Positions 33,276-42,700 of a stretch of 43,158 nt of DNA are shown here, piece after piece; positions within the stretch are counted from its first letter, which is position 1; each line of letters opens with the position of its first letter. Under the pieces are notes generated by a model, which was not told the DNA's origin, did no database searches, and was given only the letters and a program-made list of their open reading frames with translations. Where the stretch lies: NCBI GenBank assembly GCA_002742885.1, contig PDOO01000008.1, positions 1 to 43,158 on the forward strand. Direction: 5' to 3'. This stretch comes from Candidatus Cloacimonadota bacterium (GTDB lineage: Bacteria > Cloacimonadota > Cloacimonadia > Cloacimonadales > GCA-2742885). Both the position numbers and the translations under genes were made by a program.

Positions 33276-33650
33276 TTATTCTTCAATTTCTTTGGGAGCC
33301 GGACCGAACCTGTTCGGTCCCTGAGTTCCGGGAATTACAGTAAGGATGAAAAGCCAAATTCCTCCGATAAGAGGAATTAAACCTATAAACCACATCAAAC
33401 CGCTTTTATCAATATCATGTAAACGTCTGATCGTAACTGCCAACCCGGGAATAAGGACTGCTAAAGCGTAAATAAGAGATAAAATACCCATGCTTGATCC
33501 TTCCATAAAACCTGATCCGACGGCATTATCGATGATGAAAATAATAATTCCGAAGATAGAATTAAAAAGCGTAAACATCCAATATTCTTTTCTTCTTGCT
33601 CTTCCGTTAAAATTCGCATAGTTCTTAAAACATTTAACATACCAATTCAT
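33276..33650 (-). CDS. DUF805 inner-membrane protein
   Basis: A 124-residue membrane protein of the DUF805 family (YhaH/YhaI-like). The N terminus has the family pattern WYVKCFKNYANFNGRARRKEYW, followed by three to four hydrophobic helices and the conserved ...VTIRRLHDIDKSG motif (about residues 82-94). The function of the family is unknown. It ends in a charged, proline-rich tail. GGAGG precedes the ATG. It stands alone between two terminators and a long upstream region. Confidence 0.93.
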   Translation of the reverse strand: MNWYVKCFKNYANFNGRARRKEYWMFTLFNSIFGIIIFIIDNAVGSGFMEGSSMGILSLIYALAVLIPGLAVTIRRLHDIDKSGLMWFIGLIPLIGGIWLFILTVIPGTQGPNRFGPAPKEIEE

Positions 33651-34078
33651 AATTCCTCCGTTTTTTTATTTTCAGATTAAACTAATCTTTTGAAATTTAT
33701 TATTTTACAGTCAACATATTTTTAATAAAAGAATCAGGTATATTTAATTTTATATAAAAAAAACAGCAAAGATAAAATCCTGCAATAATAAAAGTACCCT
33801 AAGACAACTTATTTTCAATCTTACTCAAATTTTTCTTTTGGCTGTCAAGCATGTTCATTATATATTTTACAGACGGCATTAAACATCTTTACCCGAACAG
33901 AAAAAACTGTAATTAAGATGAAATTTAGAATCCAAACTGAGCTTAATTTCATCTTATTTATAAAAAAAATTGACACTTAAGCAAAATAATTTAATTTTAA
34001 AAGATATGCTTCCTGCAATTGCAAATTATTTATTTTCAGTATAGAGAGAAGGATATAATTTTTTACCGAGGAATTTTT
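33651..34078. other. Divergent intergenic region, 428 bp
   Basis: Between the DUF805 gene (minus) and the FHA-protein gene (plus). It contains a 12-bp-arm inverted repeat (33914-33956) followed by TTGACA at 33970-33975, without a convincing -10. The remainder is AT-rich with no ORF. Confidence 0.5.
33914..33956. promoter_or_regulatory. 12-bp-arm inverted repeat upstream of the FHA-protein gene
   Basis: TAAGATGAAATT and AATTTCATCTTA are exact reverse complements separated by 19 bases. The repeat lies 14 bases before a TTGACA. There is no T run on the plus strand directly after it. It could be an operator pair, a minus-strand hairpin or chance in AT-rich DNA. Confidence 0.4.
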
Positions 34079-35677
34079 ATGAACAGATTTGTTTTAACAT
34101 CAACTTTAAAAGCAAAAGCCCAAAGAGAAGCAAAAAAAAATATTGCGGAGTGGAGTAAATCTCAACGCATGGTTAATCAGTTTACGGGAGCTTCGACTCT
34201 CAAAAAAAATCATTTTAGAGATGCCGAGAGAAAATTTAAAGCATCTTCAGGCATTTCTGACTTGCGAAAAGCCGAATATCTTATTTCAGCTCTCTATGAT
34301 ATTTATATATCCTATTTTATGATGAAAAACAATCGTTTTACGGATACAAAAGTTTCTGAATTGCTGAAAAGAATAAAAACTTCTTACTTCAATACTGTTT
34401 TAAATTATATAGAACAAAATATCTATCAACCCGGTTACAGCGAAAAAATTTACTTAGAATTGAAACAAGCTCTGCAAGTATTGTCGGAAGAAAACAGACA
34501 ATTGGCAAACGGTTATAAAAAAATTCTGGTTCAATACAATAATCGGGAAAGCTTTTTGGTAAAAACGGAAAATATTTTACAAATTCCTCCCATAGAATTT
34601 ACAAGCTCTTTTTCCGATAAAATTGCCGCCTTATGGAGAAGAAACGAATCTGTCCTGAAAAAAAACAATTCTTTTATGAAAGAAGTCCAAGATAAAATAT
34701 CAGACAAGATGAATCTTATTTTTGAATATTTTTGGGATGAGTTGCAGGAAGAGCTGAACAAAACCTCTCCCCATTTGGAAAAAGCAGTCGCATCAGCTGA
34801 AAAAATCCTGAATATCCATAAACCTCTAAAACTTATCGTCAATTGCAAATACTATACTCGTTTGAAAGAAATGACAGATAAATATGCCGATTATAAAAAA
34901 TTTTTGGACATTAAATATCCCGAATTTTTAAAACTTTACCAATATCTTCAAATTCCCAAAAATAAAGAACCCTTAAAACAAATATACGATGCATTTACAG
35001 AATTAGAAGAAACCAAAGAACTTTGGGCAAATAACTTTTACGAATTTTCTCGCTTGGATCCCGGTCCGGGGATTATATTTAAATTCTTAGACGATAAACT
35101 TTACAATACCCATAAATCAGAAATAATAAGTTATTATAAACATTACAATAAAATCCTGAGCGAACCCGATATTGCATTAAAACTCAAAGAAATGATTCGC
35201 TATTCCGAACATCTGCAAAACAAAATGATCAAAGTATTGCAAAATCCTTTTTTAGCATCAAAATTAAAAGAATTAATCGGTTCAATAACCGAAGACGTTC
35301 GTAAAACGGTTTATACCTATTTGGAAGATAAATTGAAGTATTCGAATTCTTACGAAGAAAAAATCGGCTTTTACGATGAAGCGGTCGCCTCGTTTATAGC
35401 CCTGAAATCCTTAGATGACGTAGAAAACGTACAAAAACAAAAACAAAAATTTATTCATAACGAATTGTCTTTTGCTCCCGAAAATATCAATGAAGATTTT
35501 GAAGACGAAACCGAAACAATAAAGATAGAAAATATTCCGACAAAATTGATCATACTTGATAATTACACGTTGAAAAACTATATTATTTTCTCCGGATATC
35601 AAATAGAAATGGGCAGATCGGAAGACAATGATATAATTTTGCAATGTCCGTGGATTTCTCAAAAACATGCCAATTAG
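34079..35677 (+). CDS. FHA-domain protein, N-terminal part (before frameshift)
   Basis: A 532-residue piece of a protein of about 682 residues that should extend to 36126. A longer frame can be read from a TTG at 34019, but the ATG at 34079 has GAGGA at good spacing and is preferred. Residues 1 to about 470 are mostly helical and Lys/Glu-rich with no domain that I recognise. The end enters an FHA domain: IEMGRSEDNDIIL, then WISQKHAN, which contain the phosphothreonine-binding Gly-Arg and Ser-xx-His. The frame stops at TAG (35675-35677) in the middle of that domain. Confidence 0.75.
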   Translation: MNRFVLTSTLKAKAQREAKKNIAEWSKSQRMVNQFTGASTLKKNHFRDAERKFKASSGISDLRKAEYLISALYDIYISYFMMKNNRFTDTKVSELLKRIKTSYFNTVLNYIEQNIYQPGYSEKIYLELKQALQVLSEENRQLANGYKKILVQYNNRESFLVKTENILQIPPIEFTSSFSDKIAALWRRNESVLKKNNSFMKEVQDKISDKMNLIFEYFWDELQEELNKTSPHLEKAVASAEKILNIHKPLKLIVNCKYYTRLKEMTDKYADYKKFLDIKYPEFLKLYQYLQIPKNKEPLKQIYDAFTELEETKELWANNFYEFSRLDPGPGIIFKFLDDKLYNTHKSEIISYYKHYNKILSEPDIALKLKEMIRYSEHLQNKMIKVLQNPFLASKLKELIGSITEDVRKTVYTYLEDKLKYSNSYEEKIGFYDEAVASFIALKSLDDVENVQKQKQKFIHNELSFAPENINEDFEDETETIKIENIPTKLIILDNYTLKNYIIFSGYQIEMGRSEDNDIILQCPWISQKHAN

Positions 35678-36126
35678 ATTTTGAAAAAAATTTGATTACA
35701 GATACGAAAAGCACAAACGGCACCGTATTTAACAACGGAATAAAAAGAAAAAAAGACAAAGAAAATATTTCTGATTTGAAAAGCTTTTGTCTTGCCGATG
35801 TTTTTAAATTTGAAGTATCGCGCTTCATGAACAGCATATCATTCAAACTTGTTGAAATCATGAATAAACAATATGAAAATAAACCTGAAAATAAGGATTA
35901 TCTCACTTCCTTAAAAAATACCTCATTTGTTTATTTGGCGGAAAACGATACCATGACTTTAAACAAGAAAAATGCAAAATTAAACGAATCAGATAAAATT
36001 CAGGAAGAGATTATCGAAATAAAACGAATCAACAACGCTTTCTATGTTTCAGACTTTGCCAAAGGACTCAAAGAAATACATCCGGAGCATATTTTTTCGG
36101 AAAGATTTACTTTCAAAGCAGATTAA
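35644..36126 (+). CDS. FHA-domain protein, C-terminal part (after frameshift)
   Basis: This frame carries the second half of the FHA domain started in the previous ORF: LDFEKNLITDTKSTNGTVFNNG contains the STNGT..NG signature. It is followed by a tail of about 80 residues. Joining WISQKHAN to LDFEKN restores a normal FHA sequence, which requires a -1 shift at about 35668-35675. The nominal ATG at 35644 has no ribosome-binding site, so independent translation is doubtful. Confidence 0.7.
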   Translation: MSVDFSKTCQLDFEKNLITDTKSTNGTVFNNGIKRKKDKENISDLKSFCLADVFKFEVSRFMNSISFKLVEIMNKQYENKPENKDYLTSLKNTSFVYLAENDTMTLNKKNAKLNESDKIQEEIIEIKRINNAFYVSDFAKGLKEIHPEHIFSERFTFKAD

Positions 36127-36173
36127 TGAAAAGTTATCAATAAAAAAGCAAAAATTTACGTCAATCTCTCTAT

Positions 36174-36203
36174 AAAAAAAGCCGTTCATTCCGAACGGCT
36201 TTT
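36174..36203. terminator. Bidirectional terminator between the FHA gene and ridA
   Basis: A GCCGTTC/GAACGGC stem (36181-36187, 36193-36199) with a five-base loop is flanked by an A run on the left and TTTT on the right. It can serve both convergent genes. Confidence 0.9.
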
Positions 36204-36225
36204 AACTGTTTGACAAGAAAAATTA

Positions 36226-36606
36226 TTAGCCCTTATAAGCAACGGCTTCAATTTCAACTCGGGCTCCCAAAGGAAGATTGGCAACCTGAAAAGCTGCTCT
36301 GGCAGGAAAATTTTCGGTGAAAAACTTGGCATAAACTTCATTCATGGCAACAAAATCTTTTATGTCAGCCAGAAGAACAGTAGTTTTAACGACATTGTCA
36401 TAATTCATGCCGGCTTCTTTAAGAATTTCTCCCATATTTTTAAGGCATTGTTCAGTTTGTTCCGCAACATCTTCCGAAACGAATTTTGAGGTTGCGGGAT
36501 CTATAGGCAATTGACCGGAAATAAACAAATTTTCCCCGGCGATAACTGCTTGAGAATAAGGTCCTACTGCTTTAGGCGCTTTTTCGGTTGCTATAATTTT
36601 TTTCAT
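36226..36606 (-). CDS. ridA: RidA/Rid family imine/enamine deaminase
   Basis: A 126-residue RidA protein (YjgF/YER057c/UK114 family) that hydrolyses reactive enamines and imines such as 2-aminoacrylate. Motifs KAPKAVGPYSQAV, ISGQLPIDP and the active-site Arg103 in FPARAAFQVANLPLGARVEIEAVA are intact, with the Glu near 118-120. GGAGTAAT precedes the ATG. It lies 12 bases downstream of the cysteine desulfidase gene, an enzyme expected to release 2-aminoacrylate, so the two probably work as a unit. Confidence 0.97.
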   Translation of the reverse strand: MKKIIATEKAPKAVGPYSQAVIAGENLFISGQLPIDPATSKFVSEDVAEQTEQCLKNMGEILKEAGMNYDNVVKTTVLLADIKDFVAMNEVYAKFFTENFPARAAFQVANLPLGARVEIEAVAYKG

Positions 36607-36618
36607 TTTATTACTCCT

Positions 36619-37896
36619 TTACTTCATTCTGTCGGTTATTATTTTCAGCATAGAATCATCTACCGTATTCATGCTTTTAGTACAAATAAATTCCAAGTTT
36701 TGAATTGATTTTTCCAAAGAATCATCCACTATTCCCTGATCTCCGTCTATTGCCACATTTTCCAAAGCCAGATAAGAATAAATAACAGCTTCTCCGGCTG
36801 CGGTTTCAAGTTTGTAAGCGCAAGTGCCTTTAGCGCCGTCGCAGAACATTCCGCTTAAACTTGCCAACATACTTTTCATGGCGGCAAAAGATTGATTCAT
36901 TGTTCCGCCGATAAGATAAGTTATCCCTGCCGCGCATCCTAATCCGGCAGAAACCGCGCAACCGCAAACAGGCGATAATTTTCCCATGTAAGATTTAACG
37001 TAAGCATTGATAAGATGGCTTATGGCAACAGCTCGAGCTTTCTTTTCAAGCGGAGCATTTATTTCTTCCGCAACCAAAGCAGGAGGCAAAATAACCGTAA
37101 TACCCTGATTGCCGCTTCCGCAACTTGTCATTACCGGTAAAGGAGCGCCGCCCATGCGAGAATCGCTTCCGGCAGCAACGTAAGCTTTTACGCGATTAAC
37201 AATATCATTGCCCAAAATATTTTTTTTCAAAAGAGCCGTCATCCCCAAACCTATACCGATACCTGTTTTATTATTCAAACCGTATTCGGCAACCTTACGA
37301 TTCATTTCTACCCCGTCGAGAAGAAACTTCAATTCGTCATAGGGCATATTTTCAACTTCTTCCAAGATATACTTAATTTTATATTTTTTTAAAGAATCTC
37401 CCGGAACAGGAACTGTATCTTTAACTTCATCTTGGATTAAAATTTTATCATTAACTCTCAAATAAGAAATATTTGTATGGCTTCCGGTAATGATTGCCAT
37501 TGCCTCGCCGTTTTCGGAAACAACTTTCGCTTCAACCAAAACAGCTCTGGGAGAATCTTTGTAAGATGCTGTAACACAATTATTATCAATTAAATCTCTA
37601 ACCGTTTTCAAGTCTTCTTCGGTTACGGTTTTAAAAATTTCCAATTCCAATGCAGGATCTCCGGCAACTGCTCCCAAACCGGCTGAAAATAAAATTCCTT
37701 TTTCACCGGTATTAGGTATCGAAACGGATCCGGCATTTTTGAAGAAAGGTTTACTTAAACATACATCTACTTTTCTCACCTTTCCGCCTAATTCGCGCGC
37801 AGCTTTGGCGCATGCAATAGCTATGGCAACCGGTTCCGTACATCCCATTGCAGGTTTAACCTGTTCCTGTAAAATACTCAATAAAACATTTTTCAT
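36619..37896 (-). CDS. cyuA: L-cysteine desulfidase (CyuA/YhaM, UPF0597 family)
   Basis: A 425-residue [4Fe-4S] enzyme related to the serine dehydratase alpha chain that breaks L-cysteine into sulfide, ammonia and pyruvate. The N-terminal PAMGCTEPVAIA (Cys19) is the substrate/cluster motif. SCGSGNQG (Cys259), CGC (311-313) and CDGAKGTC (352, 359) supply cluster ligands; the seven-residue spacing of the last pair fits the family. Length is normal. It is the first gene of a two-gene operon with ridA. The region upstream shows GGGAG at a usable distance from the ATG. It could supply sulfide or carbon and energy from cysteine. Confidence 0.95.
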   Translation of the reverse strand: MKNVLLSILQEQVKPAMGCTEPVAIAIACAKAARELGGKVRKVDVCLSKPFFKNAGSVSIPNTGEKGILFSAGLGAVAGDPALELEIFKTVTEEDLKTVRDLIDNNCVTASYKDSPRAVLVEAKVVSENGEAMAIITGSHTNISYLRVNDKILIQDEVKDTVPVPGDSLKKYKIKYILEEVENMPYDELKFLLDGVEMNRKVAEYGLNNKTGIGIGLGMTALLKKNILGNDIVNRVKAYVAAGSDSRMGGAPLPVMTSCGSGNQGITVILPPALVAEEINAPLEKKARAVAISHLINAYVKSYMGKLSPVCGCAVSAGLGCAAGITYLIGGTMNQSFAAMKSMLASLSGMFCDGAKGTCAYKLETAAGEAVIYSYLALENVAIDGDQGIVDDSLEKSIQNLEFICTKSMNTVDDSMLKIITDRMK

Positions 37897-38076
37897 AAAT
37901 TAAATCACTCCCTTAAAACCGCAGATTGAAACTGACCGTAAAAAAACAGCTCCAAAAAAAAATACCCGGATAAATTCGCAAGTTTTTTTAACCAGCCTGC
38001 CGAAAAGCGCGCCGACTTTACGATAAAGAGTTTCGGAAAACCCAAAAATACCGCCTTGAAATCATCTAAAATACAA

Positions 38077-38111
38077 ATAAAAAAAACCGACCTTATAAAG
38101 ATCGGTTTTTT
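38077..38111 (-). terminator. Terminator of the LysM-barrel gene
   Basis: Minus-strand ACCGATC/GGTCGGT stem (one wobble, seven-base loop) followed by a long T run, with A/T tracts on both sides so it may work in both directions. It begins about 20 bases after the stop codon. Confidence 0.85.
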
Positions 38112-38125
38112 ATTTAATTTACAGA

Positions 38126-39739
38126 CTATTTAACGATAAACAGTTTAAAGCTTATCTTTTGTCCGGGTTGAATAATATCAGGTCTTTTCATTGTTTCTTT
38201 ATTGGCCATAATCAAAATATCTCGATCTTTAATATCCTTAACCATTTCATGAGAAAGATCCCAAATATTATCGCCTTTTTTAACCGTTTTTTCAACAAAA
38301 TCATCATAAACGGAATTATTTTCAATATAGATTATTTGACCCGGGTATATAAGATCAGGATTCTTAATAACCAATCCGTTTTTCAAATCAAGTTGAACCC
38401 ATTTAAAAGGATTGCCGAAGACATTCTTTTTCTTTGCAATATTCCATAAATTATCGCCTTTTTTAACGGTATAAAGATAAGGAACATTTCCGTTTTTGCG
38501 ATATGATTTCGGAATACTTATAATAACAATATCCGTAATAACCGGTTCCTGGTGAATAACTTCAGGCTTAACTTTTACAACCTCGACGCTGTCTTCAATA
38601 ACCGACGCAACAATTTCTTCGGTTTCGACCGTATCTTGAATAACAGGCTCAGGTTCGGAAACAATCGCTAAACTGCTCAAATCAATGTCAATTATTTCGG
38701 AGCAGGTTTCTCCGTTTACCGAAACGGCAGATATCTCTATCTGATTATTGGTTGCAGTTAACTTAATCGGAATATCAAATTTCTTGCAGTCATCATCCCA
38801 AAGATATTGTTTGAGAAATACTTCTTCATCATTCAATTTAACATTAATATTTCTGTAACGAGAAGCTCCCGTAACTTCAAAAGACAGATTTTGTTCTTCC
38901 GTATCATTGTTGAGCTCAGAAACTTTGATCACAGGGGTTTCGCTTCCGGGATATTCATATATTATATCCAATTCAAGATTCTGGTTTCCCAAATTACTGT
39001 CATAATAGATATCATATCCCAAACCGACTTGCCAATAATTAAAGAAAGAGAAGACCGGATTGTAAGTAACCTTTTCCGAACTTGCAGAAATTCTGTGTTT
39101 TAATTCAGGGTAAGGAAATCTTGCTTCAAAATTAAGTTTGAAATAATCCTGTCTGTCTTCATTTTTATATGACAATCCGACTGAATAAAGCTTATTTATT
39201 TTCCAATCCAGACCTGTCATCAAATAAACATCTTCTTTCTCATCGCTTCCCAAAAAACTTAATTTGGGTTGGTTCAAGTACATTGTGTTCATTTTAAAAG
39301 AAATATTCTTCCAAATATCAGCGTGCATACTCAAACCGACCGAAGCTTTTGTTACGCTTTCGGATTCTATCGATTCCTCTTCTCCGAATATTAAGTCGGA
39401 TGCTCCGATACTTTTATTAATAAATCCGAACGAAGCGGCAATCACATACTTATCGTAAAAAGTGTAAGCCGGACTTATATTCCAATTAAACTTCTGGTAT
39501 ATATCATCCCCGAAAAATTTAAAATCAGTTGAAAGAGACCAATTTTTGTAAAATTTCGGTTTTGCGACAGAAAATGCTATACGGTTAAATCCATCATCAA
39601 ATTCGTTAAAACTTCTTTCATTGAAAGATGAAAAACGCAAGTATTTACCACTCATTTCAAAAGCCGGATTTATCTCTTCAAAGGCAAATGAATATACGCA
39701 AATAAGACCAAGTATTATTATTAATATTAACTTTTTCAT
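38126..39739 (-). CDS. PorP/SprF-like outer-membrane barrel fused to two LysM motifs
   Basis: A 537-residue exported protein. A signal peptide spans about residues 1-19. Residues about 20-270 resemble a PorP/SprF-type beta-barrel, with alternating aromatic strands and the segment MYLNQPKLSFLG that matches the family's HLNQP hallmark. A middle region (about 275-410) has an Ig-like part and an acidic/Val-Pro-rich linker. The C-terminal 115 residues hold two LysM motifs (YTVKKGDNLWNIAKKK and KTVKKGDNIWDLSHEM, each ending LIYPGQ/IIQPGQ), which bind peptidoglycan. It lies 10 bases downstream of a CHU_C-tailed adhesin, the usual place of a SprF partner. The PorP assignment rests on pattern and position; the LysM part is certain. 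Confidence 0.8.
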   Translation of the reverse strand: MKKLILIIILGLICVYSFAFEEINPAFEMSGKYLRFSSFNERSFNEFDDGFNRIAFSVAKPKFYKNWSLSTDFKFFGDDIYQKFNWNISPAYTFYDKYVIAASFGFINKSIGASDLIFGEEESIESESVTKASVGLSMHADIWKNISFKMNTMYLNQPKLSFLGSDEKEDVYLMTGLDWKINKLYSVGLSYKNEDRQDYFKLNFEARFPYPELKHRISASSEKVTYNPVFSFFNYWQVGLGYDIYYDSNLGNQNLELDIIYEYPGSETPVIKVSELNNDTEEQNLSFEVTGASRYRNINVKLNDEEVFLKQYLWDDDCKKFDIPIKLTATNNQIEISAVSVNGETCSEIIDIDLSSLAIVSEPEPVIQDTVETEEIVASVIEDSVEVVKVKPEVIHQEPVITDIVIISIPKSYRKNGNVPYLYTVKKGDNLWNIAKKKNVFGNPFKWVQLDLKNGLVIKNPDLIYPGQIIYIENNSVYDDFVEKTVKKGDNIWDLSHEMVKDIKDRDILIMANKETMKRPDIIQPGQKISFKLFIVK

Positions 39740-39749
39740 GATTACCTCC

Positions 39750-42700
39750 CTATTTCAACAGATAAACTTTGCCGCGCATAATCCGAGACCCGTCTTTTTC
39801 AATATAGTAGAGATAAGGAGAAGATTTACATTTTCGGTTATCTTCGTCTTTACCGTCCCAACTGACGGTTGAAGAGTTTAGAGCCGAAATTTCTTTAATC
39901 TTTTTACCTCCGGAATTATAAATATACATTTTAAGGTTTCCGATTAAGTTATTGCCCGCTGAAACGGTAAACAAGTCATTTTTGCCGTCTCCGTTAGGAG
40001 TAAACGCATTCGGTACGGGATTTCTTGTGGAACCTTTCAAACTTACGTCAACAGAAGGATTATTTACCGCATTTGAATTAACAGTTATATTTGCAGAATA
40101 ATCAACTTGCTTTGACGGAGTAAAGATAACTTCAATTTCTTTAACGGATTGAGGATCAATGGTAAAGCCGGATAATGAACTGTTCCATTCCTCATCTCCT
40201 TTAAATCTTATCATAAAATCAGGCGGAGAAACGATCTTTTCCGTTATTACCGGTTCAATACTGATATTCTCAATTGCCAGTGTTTTGATATCCGAAGTAT
40301 GATCAACGAAGACAGTTCCGAAATCTATGGCTGTAATATTTAATGAAACCTCAGGATTCGTATAGACGTTTGAAATTGTAATGGTGAAAGTAGCAAAAGC
40401 CATATTATTTTCATCTTCTCCGTCGTTGGCAGAGACAATAACTCTTGTTACTCCGTACCAGCCGTTAACGGTTTGCAATTTCAATACGCTTCCGTCTATT
40501 GAAGCAGATATTTCATCTTCATTGAAACCTCTTCTTCTCGGTTCTTTAAATCCGAAAATAAGGTCGTTACCTTCATTATCGCTGAAGATTTCATTCAAAT
40601 CAATGAAATCAATGTCATCCAAATTCATTTCACGGTTCAGTTCAGTCGAATTGATATTTACATCGGGAGCATCATTCACGTTGTTAATCGTTATCATGAC
40701 ATCATCGCTTACCGACGCATTGTTTTGATCGGTTGCGGTAAATACGATTGTCTCAACTCCAAACCAGTTTTCATTCGGAATAAGCGTTACGTCTCCTGTT
40801 TGTTGATCAATGTTCACAACAATATGAATATTGGAGGAAACGCTGAATTCCAATTCATCGCCTTCGTCAATGTCGATAAATGTTTGCTTCAGATTAATGC
40901 TTTTGTCTTCAGTATCTTCGTTCATAACAATGTCAACTAAAGGTTCGGCAACTTTAGGAGCATCATTTATCGCCGCAAAGATTACTTCCGTCTCAGCAGA
41001 AACCGAAGCTCTTCTTGCATTATCGTTTACCGTAAAAGTAATAATTTCCGAGCCGTTCCAATCAGAAGGCGCGCTGAATGTTACTGAAAGATTATTTATC
41101 TCGACAATAATATCATTATTTCCTTCGGCAGTTAAAGTAAGATCATCAGGATCAATATCTGAAATATAAGCTCCGAAATCTTCCGTTAAAGTTTCATCTT
41201 CATTAACGGTAAAGCTTTCGGGAAGATTTACGATCGGATCATCATTAACATTGTTAACCGTTACTATAACATTATCGCTGATCGATGCATTGTTTTGATC
41301 AGTTGCGGTAAACATAATTGCTTCTGATCCAAACCAATTTGCATCCGGAGTAAGAGTTACAACAGAAGTAACTGCATCAATTGAAATCTGGATATGAGTA
41401 TTACCCGAATAAGAATAAGTTAATTCGTCTCCGTAAGCGAGGTCGGCATCGGTAAATACTTGATTCAATACAATGCTGTTATCCGTCGTATCTTCATCCA
41501 TGCTGAAATCAACCAAAGGAGAAACAACAACAGGAGTATCTGCAATGCCGGTAACAGTTACATCAGTATCTGAGGAAACAATTGTTTTTCCTCTTCCGTC
41601 ATTTACGCTAAAAGTAAGAGTTTCCGTTCCGTTCCAATTTTCGGAAGCTGTAAAAGTTACCGATAAATCATCTATTGCAACGTGAACTTCAGTATTACCG
41701 GAAACGCTTAAAGTAAGATCATCAGGATCAATATCGGAAACATAAGCTCCAAAATACTCAAACAATGATGTATCTTCCTCAAAAGTAAAGTTTGCCGGAA
41801 GATTCAGGACAGGATCATCATTAATATTATTAACGGTTACGACAACATCATCGCTTGCCGAAGCATTATTTTGATCAGTTGCAGTAAATACGATTGTTTC
41901 GCTTCCGAACCAATTCTCATCAGGAGTAACAGTTACAACAGAAGTAACTGCATCAATTGAAACCTGAATATGAGTATTTCCGGAATAAGAATAAGTTAAC
42001 TCATCTCCGTAAGGAAAATCAAAATCAGTAAATACATTATTCAAAACAATACTGTTATCCGTCGTATCTTCATCCATGCTGAAATCAACTAAAGGAACAG
42101 CAACAACAGGAGCATCATTGACAGGAGTAACCGTTACGTCTGTATCAGAAGAAGCAATCGCTTTTCCTCTGTTATCGTTTACGGTAAAGGTAAGAGTTTC
42201 CGTTCCGTTCCAATTATTTAAGGCTGATAATATTACCGATAAACCGTTTATGGCAACTTGAATTTCCGTATTGCCGGAAACGCTTAAACTAAGGTCGTCC
42301 GCATCATTATCGGACATATAAACACCTAAATATTCAATCAATGATGTATCTTCAGCAAAGCTAAAGTTTGCAGGAAGATTTATAACAGGCGTATCATTAA
42401 CGCTGTTAACAGTTATTATAACATCATCGCTTGCCTGGGCATTATTTTGATCGGTTGCAGTAAATACGATTGTCTCGCTTCCGAACCAATTCTCATCGGG
42501 AGTAACAGTTACAACAGAAGTAACTGCATCAATTGAAAACTGAATATGAGTATTTCCGGAATAAGAATAAGTTAACTCATCTCCGTAAGGAAGATCCGCA
42601 TCAGTAAATACATTATTCAGAATAATACTGTTATCCGTCGTATCTTCATCCATGCTGAAATCAACCAAAGGAGAAACAACAACAGGAGCATCATTGACAG

